The notes under the pieces were generated by a model that did no database searches, was not told where the DNA came from, and saw only the letters and a list, made by a program, of their open reading frames with translations. Below are positions 1-26,011 of a stretch of 64,000 nt of DNA, piece after piece. Each line of letters starts with the position of its first letter. Position 1 is the stretch's first letter. Both the position numbers and the translations under genes were made by a program. This stretch comes from Telmatactis stephensoni (taxonomy: Eukaryota > Cnidaria > Anthozoa > Actiniaria > Isophelliidae): contig JALIZF010001412.1 in assembly GCA_029948255.1 (NCBI GenBank), positions 132,501 through 196,500 of the forward strand, read 5' to 3'.

Positions 1-137
1 TCTTATTAAATATTCGATCATTGCATTCTCATAAAAACCAGTGATTAATGATCATGTACATACAGGTCCAGCTGCTCAAAAGTGGACAGTTATTGCTTCT
101 GATTCTATTACCTATAGATAGTTTTAAGTGCTGACAG

Positions 138-12830
<12,693 letters not shown>

Positions 12831-14846
12831 CGTAACTATGGTAGACCTATGATGTCACCAAATACCATAGTCTTGCAACATTGCTCGTTTGGTACCCCGA
12901 GGTTGGATTTACAAAGCTTACGCAAGTCGAATAACGGAACTAAAGCCCTTGTGTCCAGACTGGTTAATACACGACAATCCAATCTTGTTGAATCCACGCA
13001 CAACCGAACGTTGAACCACATTTCAGTTTTTATATCTTGTCACAAATGGGACACCTTGGAAGGGAGGGGAGGGTCGTATTTATGATGTGTGTATGAGAAT
13101 CGAGCTTATTTTTATTTGATTTATTATCAAGAAATTATTTTATTGAATAGTGTCACGGACGGGCTTTCGTTTGTTTTACATTTTCATATTGATAGGTAGC
13201 TTGTAAAGTCGTTTGATTTTCAAATACCAAAACAACGTATTCTCATAGCCAATAGGCGTTCATATTTTGTTCTTCATGAAATAAGCATAAGGCGCAAGCC
13301 AACCAAGACTCATGAGTGTACTACTCGTTTGATCAGGGATGACTTAATAAAATAATTTACACTAAGTGTAGCTATTGTTTCAGCTGCCAAGAACAGCACT
13401 GCACTTGTAAATTAGAAAATGTAAAAGTTTTATTGACGTCACCCCACGCAGAATTGTTTCAACAGACAACTTCACAATGGCACAGCAAGACGGGGTTTGC
13501 ATCTGCGTACATCTATTTCAAAAAAGAAAACAAGACTACACGACTCTCTCGAATAGGAGTATGGGTATAAGTCAGTAAAACTATACGTATGTAGATTGGC
13601 TTGTTCCTTTAAAAATCAAGACAACGGTCGAAAATTCAAATGGGTGAAGTTTTGCCCATAAACCACTCCTTTTCGCCCAATTGGCGTGGACTTTGGGCCT
13701 TTCGTAGGGCAACCTTTCTGGAAACTGGAAACAGTTGCATAAAACGTAACGCTGGACATAACTGCTAACGTGGGACGTTCAACCGGTTAAACCACTGTTA
13801 GTAACGTATGACGTTAGCAGATACGTACGACGTTACGTTTTATGCAAGTGAACCCAGTTTTTTGTACAGCTTGCACTTATGCTTGTTCTTATTGTGTTCA
13901 GTAGTTTTGATTAAGTGTATGTCTTCCATGTATCGCCACATCTAGTCATACCATCCATTTACATTTTCATACGTGCTTATAGAAAATCTTGTACGACGTA
14001 AGCATTTATTGCACTAAATTGTAAATTAAAGAATAAATATGACTTATTGGTGGCGAGGAAGTGAACTGTGTCAAAATTGCTGACTACTCAATTTTACTGT
14101 ACTGCTTAAGAAAACCAGGATCTGATGTCGTTTGTTTTGTTATTCAAGGGAGTATTCAAAAATGTTTATTTATAGATTAGCCCCACCCTGGGACACTTCT
14201 TGGATCACACCTCCCTCATTGGGTGTACAATTTCGATTTATTATTATTTTGTCATTTATATATTGTTTTTTTGTTTGCTTTTGTTGTTGTTGTTGTTGTT
14301 GTTTGTTTGTTTGTTTGTTTTGTTGTTTTCTATTGCCCAATAAAACTGTTAAATCTTTAGTTTTATTAATGCAATTGTAAGCTTCCTATTTACAAATAAC
14401 ACTATTCTTTTAGAAGACCGGTTTTTCTGTGAAATATTGAAAAAACAGAATATAGCTTTTATAATAATGTTTTGGCTGGACGTGTTAAATGCATGCATAT
14501 ATATATTATAGAGTTTTGGATGAAAATTAGATAGGTTCAAGCAAAGAAATCTTTATGAAACCGTACTATCAGTTACTGTTGAAGCTTTAATTTGCCAGCT
14601 CGCGCGCCAGTGAAATTCAGGGTAGACATGCCAAACTATCAAACTAAGGTCGAACCGTTTCTCATAAATATATATACCACATACTAATGTTAATGAAAAA
14701 TCCTCCATAATGAGGTACGTCATGGAATTCACTGATTCCTTCGTTATATGTACGATGAGAACACTTGAAAAAGCCTACTGAAAATAGAAGTGTAAATTAT
14801 AAATATTTTTGCTAACGATATAATTCTCAACTAAAACTTTTACTAA
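12831..14846. other. Tail-to-tail spacer between PSME4 and the first DMRT gene
   Basis: Holds both 3' UTRs. A plus-strand AATAAA at 13346-13351 would give PSME4 a 3' UTR of about 0.5 kb; another lies at 14032-14037. Also contains the small MITE at 13723-13859 and GTT/TTTG runs at about 14282-14320. No coding exon seen. Confidence 0.6.
13723..13859. mobile_element. Small palindromic MITE
   Basis: About 137 bp with ends AACTGG and CCAGTT. Near-complementary arms contain TTGCATAAAACGTAACG on the left and its complement on the right, with a looser CTGCTAACGT pairing inside. Confidence 0.6.
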
Positions 14847-16537
14847 CTACAACGCTAGTTTTTGTCCACAACAAGCGCAAAAGTTGTCAGAATTATTCGC
14901 TTTTTTACCGCAGTTCGTGCAAAAGCGGCTCGACGTTAAAAGGTCTTCTTTAGTCTTGTGTGATTCTGGAGTACTTGTGGGCCGCGGTAATATGGTATCC
15001 ATGGCGAAGCTATAACCACTAGTCGGTGGCTTGGGTTTGAAGAGAGGTGGTGGCGGTGGGTATCGACAGTTGATTGGAAGAGTTTGGTGAAATGCGTGTG
15101 GAAATGTTTCGGGTTTACGGTACAACATTGGTGAATGAAGACCAGGGTGCACGTCACGTGGATATCCAGCCAGTAATGGCATGGCTATTGGTACTAAAGG
15201 CTTACTCTTCTCTTGATTGGCTAATAAACACTCAATAGCTTGGACAACATTGCCGTTGCATCCCTGTAGAACCATTTCAAGCACATTCTTGCAGTGGCTT
15301 GGAAACGCCCTTGAGAGTAGATCAAGAGGATTTGGATGTATCTTTCTGTTGTTGGGTGGACTGCTAGGGCTGTGCGACTGTCGAGACATCTTCAATGGTG
15401 GTTCCACTTCGTCTTCATCACTCCTTGAGTCTCTGCTCAACCTTGGACTTGGAGATTTAGGGTTGTCTGAATTGGACGCATCCAAATCTGGTTTGTCATC
15501 CTCTAAATTTACATCCGTTTCTGGTTCTGTTTTCACACGCACTCCAGCTGGTAAACACGGCGGCTCGTATTTAGGAATTTCTTCATTAGTGTTTAGATTC
15601 TTGTCAGAGTTACTCGGAGAGGCTTCCCAGGAGCTGCTTTCTTCTGTGAAAGAAAAATAATGCATTTTGTACACTTAGTCAGTTGTCATAACTAGCTTTT
15701 CGTCGCTTTGCATTGGTGAGCGACCACAGAAAGTCTATCTGAGTAGCAGACACACCGACTTCTGGAATCAGGCCATAAGCAAAATGTAATACCTTTTTGA
15801 GGCAACGTAATAAACATGCCGATAATCTAAAAAGTAATAACTAAACTGATGTATTGCTATCTCAAGGGATAATAACTTTGGACGCAATTAAAATGTAATC
15901 TCAAGGTAAACAAGATGTAATAAAGTTCTTAATGAAAAAAGTAATAACTTGTGCTTGTAACTAAGAAATATTACCTTTTGTGTTGACCTTGTTTACACCG
16001 TCTTATTTATTATACAGCATAGTCAAAATTATTCTCTTTTTCTTAATTCTTTTACGCGGCAAATGAAAAGTATTGTATTTGAAAAGTAATGTATTTGAGT
16101 ATTTTACTAGCTAGCTTTACAGTTACTACTTAGATCTAAAGTTAATACGAAAAAAGCGTCTTACCATCGCTATGACTGTTTTTAGACATCGCTACCATCT
16201 CATTCAAAACCATAGAAGGCCGTACAAATGCTTCTTCGTGGCTATATGAATTCTCTTCTTCGACACTGAGGTCGGATGGACTTTTAAGATGTTTCGTTTT
16301 CGTCGATGAATCGGCGTTCTTGCGCTGTTGCCGTAGTAGTGCTACTCGAGCAGCAGTAATTCGTTGTCGCTCAGCGATTAGTAGACATTTAGAACAGGTA
16401 CAGTCCCTCCAACGACAATAATGTTTGTGGCCTTTCAACCACGACAAAGCACCATGGTTTCTACATCGTGCGCACTTGGGGATTCTATTATATAAGGCTG
16501 AGCCTGGTAGTGGTCCTTGTGGAATCATATCGCTCAT
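14847..16537 (-). CDS. DMRT transcription factor with DM and DMA domains and a C-terminal zinc-ribbon motif (copy 1)
   Basis: Two coding exons, 16537-16165 and 15643-14847, joined by a phase-1 intron, give 389 residues. The DM domain (about 19-73: [36 protein letters not shown]) is an intertwined CCHC/HCCC zinc module that binds the DNA minor groove. A Ser/Pro-rich acidic linker holds VKTE (161-164), a sumoylation consensus. The DMA domain (about 229-268: [18 protein letters not shown] to AIECLLANQ) is UBA-like and places the gene with DMA-bearing DMRTs. A Pro-rich stretch ([12 protein letters not shown]) follows, then CX2CX10CX2C at 366-383. ATG 16537 was chosen because an acceptor (TTTTTAG) lies one base before it, exactly as in copy 2; the longer upstream frame is probably intron. 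Family members act in sex determination, germline and neural development. The role here is unknown. Confidence 0.92.
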
Positions 16538-16950
16538 TCTAAAAAGAGAAAATAACTCATTACTTACATGAATGCAAAATATCTCTATTTCTTGAACTGT
16601 TTTCATTACGTTTTGGCAGATCTCATCATTTATGTTCTGCGGTAGGCGAAAAGTACCAAAAGTAACCATCAAACTCAGTCAAATATTTACTGGCAATATT
16701 GTAGTAAACTAATATAGTACAGTTCGATCAGTTCCATTCGACTTTCTAAATATAACTGTAACAAATCCTGTAAGTACTGATAGTAAACATTTCTGTTTGA
16801 GGAAGAAATTTACGAATAGAAAAGCATTTTCTTTTAAAAAGGTTTAGTAAGTGAAGTTAACTTACGTCAAATCCCTAGATCTCGCTATGTGTGATTCACT
16901 AACTGAGTTCAGTTAACTACGAAGACAGAATTTAGAATATACTGATTATT

Positions 16951-17000
16951 CTCTCTCTGTCTCTCTCTGGCTGACTTTCTCTCTCTCTCTTTCTCTCTCT
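16951..17000. repeat. CT-rich simple repeat upstream of DMRT copy 1
   Basis: Imperfect (CT)n; GAGA-type on the strand of the DMRT gene, about 0.4-0.5 kb upstream of its ATG. Could be promoter-proximal, but no start site can be seen. Confidence 0.7.
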
Positions 17001-17288
17001 TAGTTCGCTTTTATCCAGCCCGAAACCGGAATTGATGGATATAATTCACAAAAAGAAAGGCAAGACAAAAGAAGTTTTAACAGAATGATTAAACAATACA
17101 TGAGAAAGTGAATACAAAAATACAGCACATGATGCCAGCAATTCACTGTCTTTTACTAACAAAAGTAGAAAAGCAACTTTTACACTGACCACTTCATCTT
17201 ATTGGAAACTCAATGTCGTCATGACATACTTGTGATTTTTGCTGTTCAGTATTCCTCGTCTTTTTTAAATAACCAACCAACCACCCAG

Positions 17289-17378
17289 AAATGAAATATA
17301 GAAACTTGTGTAGAATTGAAAATGCTCGGATTTTTTTCCGAGCATTTTCAATTCTACACAAGTTTCTATATTTCATTT
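17289..17378. repeat. Perfect 42-bp inverted repeat with 6-nt loop
   Basis: 17289-17330 is the exact reverse complement of 17337-17378, with a T6 loop between. The right arm begins TCCGAGCATTTTCAATTC. On either strand this would give a fully paired 90-nt hairpin. It may be a young foldback, a small-RNA precursor or an assembly artefact. Confidence 0.95.
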
Positions 17379-20300
17379 TTTAAATAACTTCCATGATATG
17401 TCGAGTTCTAGAGGGTTTGATTCTTTGTGATATTTTCAATTTCAGTGAACTATCTAAATATGCTTAGCTTCAGTACTGTTAACTCAGTCTTAAATGTGTA
17501 GAGGAAAATAAAATGTGTTCTTCATACAAACGTTTCTCATTCGGATATCTACGGCCATATCTTAATATACAGGTGGTAATTGATCACTGCTTGTTTGCCA
17601 GAATTTGTATACTTAAATGAACGTCCTTTTTCAAAGCACAGCTAACACCTTTCCAGGAGATTATATATACAGCAATTTGTAGAGTGAAGAGCCGGGGTGA
17701 GCTTACTCTGGGAAAAAGCACATTCGGTTGAAGTCGCATTTCTATAGAGCGTTGATTAGCTGAATTTTGGCCATCCAAAATTATACATACACAAGGAGAC
17801 GGTATAAATAATTCCTTTTGTGATTCGATCAAAGTTTCGCAAAGTAAATATTCCAGCCGTATTCTCGTCTTTAGCGAGAAGTGAATTGAAAATGCTGCCG
17901 GCAATTCTGATATACATTCTCTGAGTATTGATTTACTTCATTTAAAAAAATCAGGTGTTTCGCTGTTTAATGTCTAACGAACATTAACAATGAATAACGA
18001 ACCATCATTTATCTTACAGCACGGCATATCTTACGAAAAATGTCAAAGTTTGCGGCATATCCAAACGAAAAGCTTCTAATAAACAACGAAAATTTTGCTG
18101 CATTTTTTCTTTATTCTTTAAAAAAAATGTTAAACAATATCTGGACACGATTTGTGTCCAATTCAAAGGCCATGGTGAAAAATAAAAATAGATAAAGATT
18201 GGATTGGGATGGAAGGGGCGAAAAACATGCATTTAATGTTCTTAGTGTTTTGTAGGTCATTTGTCCTGAATGAATAGGGCCATCTCCCTTTGCCCTTTCG
18301 CCAAGTGTTTTACGTAAATCATAAAATGTTTCGATAAGAGAACCTTACTCATATATTGAAATTTCCTGACTGGAAAACGCGCATGTCAACGTACGTAAAT
18401 TAAATGGACTCTAAACCTTGTAAAAAGGACATTTCTAAAGGACAACGTCGAGCTGAATGAGATATAAAATGTTCTTTAGATAATTAAGTGGCTCAATTCT
18501 CACAACTCAAGGGTTTTATTATGTAGAAGAAAGGCGCTTTTATTCGCTTTATCAGAAGAACAAATAAAACGCCATTAGATGTTTTACTTTAAAGAGCGTG
18601 TTTCTTCTTTCTTGGTGGAGATGACTATCATCGAAACAACCAATAAATAAACGGTTTAACTACAATACGGTCACTATCGAAAGAAATTGATTCACTGGTC
18701 ACTCATAACAAGACGTTGAGTGTCCGTGGGAACGATTACAGGCTATGATCACACCTCTGTAATTTTTAATACATCATTTTGTTCTTGGATTATCATCTTT
18801 TCTTTTTCTTTTTCTTTCTCGCCAAGACAATCAACCGAATTGAACCGTTTTATTTAGTTAGCATTTCGCCTGATCAAGTTTTCCTTTAGCAATATAGTCG
18901 CCTTGTTTGACTAAAAATCTAGAATACAATTCAAGGTTTGGAAAAATTCCCATCCAGTGAATTACAAAAACCTGTTTACCAAGTATACCTAAACATGGAA
19001 AATGATGTTCTTTTCTCGTAAAATTACTTGATTCTGGTTTACTTTAAAAGGAATTATGTAAGAAAATTGGAGAGAGCGTGATATACTCGAAAATGAGGAA
19101 AGGACATTTTTTACTAATTGTACAAAAAACAATTGAGCATGCGCAAATGTGTCGGATAAAGTATATTGTGTAAAAATGTAAATGAACAAAAGCGAGATAG
19201 AGTGTTTGACTTTAGCTAAACACGATCAAAATTTGTCTTCTTAATACTTTGCTCTCTGTCAACCGCGCGCGCTGTAAAGGTAATATAAATAATCAACATA
19301 TACTATGAATGAATGAATGAACTATGAATGCACTACTTGAATATTTCTCGGCTTCCAGAAATTGACACCATAGTTTGTTTAGTTCCTAAAACATCCTTTG
19401 TAAATGGGTGAACTGACGAAAATTACAAGAATAGAATACGAAAATGTAGAATTCCGATTTCTTTCAAAATTGTTCATCATCATATTTGCTTTTTCCATAA
19501 GTCATTATACAGTAAAAATGTCCTAGAGCAGGATGTTTCGCCGCCCTTTGCACAGGAAATCATCAGCCTTCTTCCCATCGCCAGCGTACGTAATAAATTT
19601 GTTGAGCGGATGTTTTTTCCTTTGTGTAAAAGGAATGAGTTAACATCAAAATCGGACGGCCTACATTTTATGTTTTTTAAGTTGGTTTATTTTTTTAATT
19701 CGATGTTGTTTTTATTTCATTCGCTTGTAAAATTTGTAAAATGGGTGTTTGATTTCAGCCCTTTCCAAGACTCTTCATTATTTGTATTTTTGGAAGTTAA
19801 TTTAACTGATTTATTGTAGTCTGTTTGCTGTCAAGTGTTGGGTTCATGTAATCTCATATAGTGCACGATCGATATGTAATTTGGAACTAGAAAACATTTC
19901 AACAAGTACACAGATTCGCACGATTATAATATTTTTTATGCATTTTTTACAGAGAATGAACAATTGATCGACAGGTTTTTCATTTCAATTTGATTTGATT
20001 TGCAGATATACTGGAAGATTAAAAATAGCTATTTTATGCAAACAATGCAAGATTTTTTATATCCAGTATAAATATCTCTTTCTAAACGGAGCCACTCAAT
20101 TGCAATGAAACTGATAATGAAATACTTCTAAAAGAAGTCTTTTATCATAGTCCTTTTGAATGTCACTGTAATAGCTTTTTTATAGAGCTTTTAAAGAGTA
20201 TTTAGTTGCTAAGTTACTTAAGTACAAAGAATCGGAAACTAGAAATTTGAAAATAGCTCATCAGTAGTGCTGGCCATTTTGAGCATTTTATCGATTGGGC

Positions 20301-22598
20301 TCTTAAGCTGATGTATTTAGATTCTAATTTCTGCGTCTTAATAAGCTGTGTTTTCAACAGTTTGCTTTAACTGTTCACCACCCACAACACGATTACCAAT
20401 AAAATCTCACTACCCTCGACCTTGGCTGTCTTCAACTACAACGAGATTTTGTGGTTTCCCGTTCGGAACTTAACTCGACCCATGGTTGAAATTGATCCGT
20501 TCAGTTCCGACTCCTAAATCACGTCCTATACCCGCTTATCTTAAGTATATTGATTTAATATCAAAATTCCATTTAGGCCCAGTTTACTGACTGGAAAGCA
20601 ATCTTTTATGGACCTTAAAGAATCAATAGGGATTTCATGACAAGAATCGGTCCACTTTTCCAAAATCATCGGCCCAGTTTGATGGACTTTTCCTAAAGAT
20701 GAACACGAATTATTCATTGTTCTTTTTCTGTTTGCCCTTGCTGTGTGACATAGGAAGCAAAGGGAGTTCACTTACGCCAACGTAAGCTATTATTTATCAA
20801 TATTTTGTTGGCAATGAACCCTTCTAGTTACGCAGCACTACAGTAACTATAGACCTTTATACAACTTCCGCTATTTTAAGCGTGCTCATTTACGCAGAGA
20901 ATTTCCGTCTAGCATTAGCAAATAAACCTATTTGCTGTTATATCACCAACATTATTTGCTAAATCTTTAAGTGATAAAATAAATATGAAGACTGAGAGAA
21001 TAATAATGTAATGAGCAGTTCAAGTAAGAGGGTTTGACGAGAATTCTTGGCACTTTGTATGAGGACGTGACCGATGAAGGCTTTAACCATTGACGTACAA
21101 TTTGTACATTGCTGGACTTGTAACTCTATATAATGTACTATCTCCCAAGGTTAAGCTTATCAACATCACATGAACTTCTGTCACGGAATCTTAGGAAGAT
21201 CTCTCAACGGTTTCAATGACTGAAAAAAGTTTATTTGTCAAATGAAAAGCCAAGGGCAGCGTGGTTTTTTCAAGATTGTTGCGGTTTAAAATATATGCGC
21301 GGTTTCTGGTTAAGAATTTCGGTCTTTGTCTAACTGTAATGACTTGGCCTGCTCAAGGGTATTTAGTTCATCTTCTCTATGAGAGAATTGGACTTCTGGG
21401 TATGTTGATCTGTTCAGTATTTAATGCGAGGCATGTTGTATTCTTGAATAGAAATCGTTGAAACATTATGTGTATGATAAGTAGAGTTAAAATCCACGTG
21501 TAACAACACCTGATGGAAATACAAAAGTCCTCCTCTTACGTTGTCAACTGCTGATCTCTCTCACGCTCAAAAAATAAATAAATAAATAAAATAAACTTTA
21601 CCTCTCAATGTATAAAATGTACAAAAATGTCATTGACTAACGTAGGATGAAATAGTAAAATAGAATTGATCAATCATTTCAACTCCGAATCAAAATAGTG
21701 ATGTGATAACGTACCTCTTCCAAACGCAATTCACACAAGTCTTGAACAGTTCAAAAGTACTGAGTTCTGCTCTCAGTTGGCGGGTCGCAACTGTTAAAGC
21801 ACAGTCAAAGAGATTTGTAACGTTAATACTGCGTGATCAGTGTGCAAAGAGGTCACAGACAAAGAGCTTTGTCATTACATTAGGAAACAGCTTGTTGAGT
21901 GGTCGGTCTCTGGCAAGGGGCATGTCACGTGCCATCAAAGAAATTTCTGCACGATCGTTCTGGTCAAGTAATGCACTCAGTAACGTTTCCAAACAAAATT
22001 CGTTTCGTATAGAATGCCGTTTTACTGACTAGATGTAATGACTTGCCTCATGTTTTTTCTATATTTCATTATTTGTCGTCTACTTTTGATACCTATATAA
22101 CAAATATGAAGTTTGACCAGGCCCACTGAGCCACAGCAAAAACATTTACCGAGGTAAAAATTTAAGGGACTGTCTAGCAAATATGATAACAACTCATAGG
22201 GCTGTATAGCTTGGTTCTGAATAAAAAACGAAATGTGACGCCGTCGAGGGAAGGCGCAAGAATGAGACGGCAAGGGAGAAAATGTAGCGAGAAAAATTGC
22301 CTTGGTTGTGTCTATGCTTGCTATGGACAGCTGATGACGGTTTCCGGAAAATCAGTTCAGTATTGAACTTACGTGAAGAAACATCTAGATAAAACATGAT
22401 TATCAACCAGAGTTAACCAGCAAACTGTTTGGCATGGACACCTGTTACTGGACAACACGATATATGAATAAACAGAATACAATAAGAAATCTATTAAACC
22501 TCTAGCCATAAATGCAAGTTTTTGACAGCTGATTTACTGATCAAAGATTTCCAGATATCGATTGCAAGATATCATTTAAGCGAATGGGATAACTCTTT

Positions 22599-22697
22599 TT
22601 GCCTGAGCGGTTAGGTAAGGGGTTTCTATAATTTTGTGTTAACATTTTTGTTTAATTTAGAATTAAGTTGCCACGGTTGGTGGTCCGAGTCCCCTTA
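22599..22697 (+). other. tRNA-like relic or SINE head (A- and B-box-like motifs)
   Basis: GCCTGAGCGGTTAGGTAAGG resembles the D-arm and A box of Leu/Ser-type tRNAs. About 65 bp later GGTGGTCCGAGTCCCC resembles a T-arm and B box. No acceptor stem pairs, so an intact tRNA is unlikely. Confidence 0.3.
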
Positions 22698-23048
22698 AAT
22701 ATATATGAACTGCTCATTTAGTTTTTTACTGATTCATGAAGTATTTTAATTATGCATGATTGCTAGGAAGCTGGATCCAATAATTAATGGTCGATATGAA
22801 GCATAACAATCTATGATAATTGCTCAATACTTAGTTGAAGAGATTATTGGAAAGTCTAGTTAATTTCCATGACCGGTTTTCGATAACATTAAATTACCTT
22901 TGAACATGTTGAAAGAGAGTTCGGCACTATGAAGTGTTTTTTAATTGGGTTTAGTCGCATCAGAATCGATAATTATTATATTAAAGAAGAAGAAAGGAAG
23001 ATCTAGTAGTGGAGCTCTAGAGAGCAAAAGTTTCGTTCGTGATCCTTT

Positions 23049-23345
23049 TATTCTTTCTTCCTTTCTTTCTTCCTTTCTTCTTTCGGCTTTCTTTCTTCCT
23101 TTTTCTCTTCCTTTTTTCTTTTTTCTTTCTTTCTTAGTCTCTTTATCATTCTTTTTCTTTCTTTTATCCATCCCGGCTTTTCTTTTCTTCTCTTCTCTCC
23201 TCTTTTCCTCTTTTCTTTCTTCCTTTCTTATTTCTCTTCTTTTCTTTCATTAGTTACTTCTCTCTACCCTTTTACTTTAGTCTCACGCTTGTTTCTTTCC
23301 ATATTTTCGTTTCTTCCTTTCTTTTTCTTTCTTTTTCTTTTTGCT
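23049..23345. repeat. Polypyrimidine (TTTC/TTCC)n tract
   Basis: About 300 bp of imperfect TTTC, TTCC and TTTTC units; the open frames here are Phe/Ser/Leu low-complexity and not genes. Confidence 0.85.
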
Positions 23346-26011
23346 TTTTGAAAGGAAGAAAGGTAGAAAGTGAAGAGACAGACGGACTGAGAGATAAAGT
23401 AGTACAGCTAGCTTCGGGGATGTAGGTGAGCTGTATGTAAGTCAGTTAAAACTCATAAAAGACTCAGTAAACCACCACGTCAGATGGAAGTAATGAATTT
23501 GAGTTGGTCTCTGAATATGCGTCTTGCATGTTGATAGCTGTGGATACCCGAAAGAGAAAACTGATTCATGATATTACTTAAAATAATAAAAATACATAAC
23601 GAACAGCTAAAGTATTCCATGCCAACAAAAACAAAAACATTACCAAAGGCGTTTTAGAATAGCCAATTTGGTTTAGCCAATGTTAGGCCTAATGTTATTC
23701 GAAAACAATCATGGCTTGCTTTTTTCCCCTAAGCTATTAAGATGTTAAACATTTGACGAAAATGCTAAACTGAGTACGTTGTTCAATGTTTATCATGCAG
23801 AGAGAATCCGGGCAAAGTTTATTTTTGTTGTTGGAGCGTAGTTTGTATATGAATACATTGTTTAAGCTTCTGACAATGACCGAGCAGTAACAATAAACCT
23901 CTCTCTAGCCAACCTAGTTTTTCTATCTGTTGCTGGTCTTTTATTGGTTTTGTTTGTTATGAATTCTTGTTTATTGCTTTTTCGTTTTGTTTCTTTATGA
24001 AAGGTTTTTTTTATAAGGCTTAGTTTTAAATGGTTTTGTAAGAACGGGAAACATTAGAGAGTAATGTGCTTAGATGTGGCGATGCGTCATGGGTGTACAA
24101 TTATCTAAAAAACAAGACAATTACCAATAAGCTTTTAATTTCACTCTCTTTGCACCTTGCGACCCTCATTGCACATAAACCAATCAAGCTAATTTGGCTT
24201 AGCGTTTGTAATGTTGGGAGCACAGCAGGTAACATTGAAATTAACAATGTTTGTGTTCAAAGACCTTTTTTCAAAATTAATTTTCTTTTTCTTTTAGCAT
24301 TAAGCGCTCGTGTCGCTGACCAAAACCGCAGGTATGGTCAACGCTGAGCGATGGAGCTCTTGTGATTTACACGGTCTTCGTGTTTAACCCTGTTATGGGT
24401 TGACTTGGCTTGTTTTTCTCCACATAGAACAGTGTGTGTCGGTGTAACCTACTTGATTCAAGCCATCCTGTTTAACTTCATTAATAAAATAGCAAAGCAA
24501 AGAGTGCCCACATAGTAACAGGCCTTTGGCGTCAAAAGGGGCGATCCGCCTTGGCTGTAAAATAGCCATCGCTTCGTAATAATCAATAAACAGCTTTTCA
24601 GTTCATAGAATATATTGATTTTTAAATCTTTAAACCTTTAAGCAACACCTGTAGTTTGTCCAGGTAACTCGGGAGTGCAATTAGCGTGCTTTGAATTATC
24701 CGGCATTGATTGTTTTTTAACAAATTATTTGTGCATAAGCTTGAGTTATTACCCACTATACTATAATCCATAAATTTCATATCAAGTTAAGTTTAAAAAC
24801 GAGGAAAAACATTGCTGAATTGCTACTCTGTTCCTTAACCCACGAGTATAGTGAACTGACAGTGGTTCCTTTCGATCGATAATATTTTATTTATACTCAG
24901 TCAAGATCTAAATTCTGATTATTTTCGAGTTATTTCACAATAACTTTAATGCTCTCGAGCTCGAAGTAAAATTGAGAATTTGTTAATTGCACGCACACTG
25001 AAGTAAAATGAAATGTGCATATCTAGTGTCCAATAACTGAGATAGAATACTGAGATAGAGCTAACAAAACTACATTATCATGGAATATTGAATTGTATGG
25101 TTTGCTCAAAAAGCCTTTTTAACAAACATTTTAGATTTTACACAATGACTGAGCTCATGTACACAGTTTTCGCCACTGCTGGCCTAAGGCTCCCAGTAAA
25201 GTATGGAATAATCCCAATATTTCCTTTATGGTCTCAAGACTTTTAGTCTTTGTTAAGAAATTAAAGACAATCCTATCCCTTTCCTACACAACACCGAGAA
25301 GGAATACACCAATGAAAATGCAGTAGGTAAACAATGTCTCTATGTTTATAGATTTTTGTTATGTTTATTATCTATTTCATGTGTGACAATCCGTAAAAAA
25401 CGTACAGACCCACAATTCCTTTCGGTCTTCCAAACACTTATTGCCAGTCGCCATTTGTCAGCGCGGTATGGATATCTTTTCCATCATATTTTGAATCTAG
25501 CCCTGTTGGCTATTCTTTTACTTATTATTTTTTGACACAACCAGGTATTAGTACCAATATTGGTGGTAAGACGTTCTGAAAACTTACACGACAATATAAA
25601 AATTACCACTTTAATTCCTTTAGCACTTTGTCAGTGCATCGCGATTAAAACAGAACAGAAAATTGACTCAACTTCGAGCATGGAAACGTACGGCTGCTTT
25701 TGGATTTTATCTTTGAAATGAAATACCCGAAAGTAGTAGCAATTTCTAGTAATAAAGCGGGTATAAACAGTTAGTAATGACGTTTGACAAAAAAATCTGC
25801 CGACTCTGCAGTTTCGTGCATTTTAGAGCGCTTGCCTACACGATGTTTGGTCCAATTACCAGAGATAACTCTTCTATTCTTATTGGAAAGCAAAAGATTT
25901 AGGCTACGTACAAAGTAATCCAAATTAACACATCTATTTTGCTACGAATAGGCCTCTCGTCCATATTGAAACTTTTCTTTAAAACGCCATTTTAGAATGG
26001 AGACCGAAATA

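Larger units (their letters stand above)
17379..26011. other. Intergenic, no gene recognised
   Basis: Read on both strands. The open frames are short, without domain patterns or linked splice sites. The notable items are a pyrimidine-rich (TTTC)n tract near 23050-23345 and the tRNA-like stretch at 22599-22697. Confidence 0.6.

Noticed and set aside
76..120. Possible further PSME4 exon after TACATACAG
   Set aside because: No frame and donor combination joined convincingly to the exon at 138.
16538..16672. Upstream extension of the DMRT copy 1 frame (ATG at 16672)
   Set aside because: An acceptor lies directly before ATG 16537, as in copy 2, and the extension shows no DMRT-like sequence; more likely 5' intron.
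21703..22032. 109-codon plus-strand frame in the intergenic interval
   Set aside because: Ser/Arg-rich, no motif, no splice context; probably chance.
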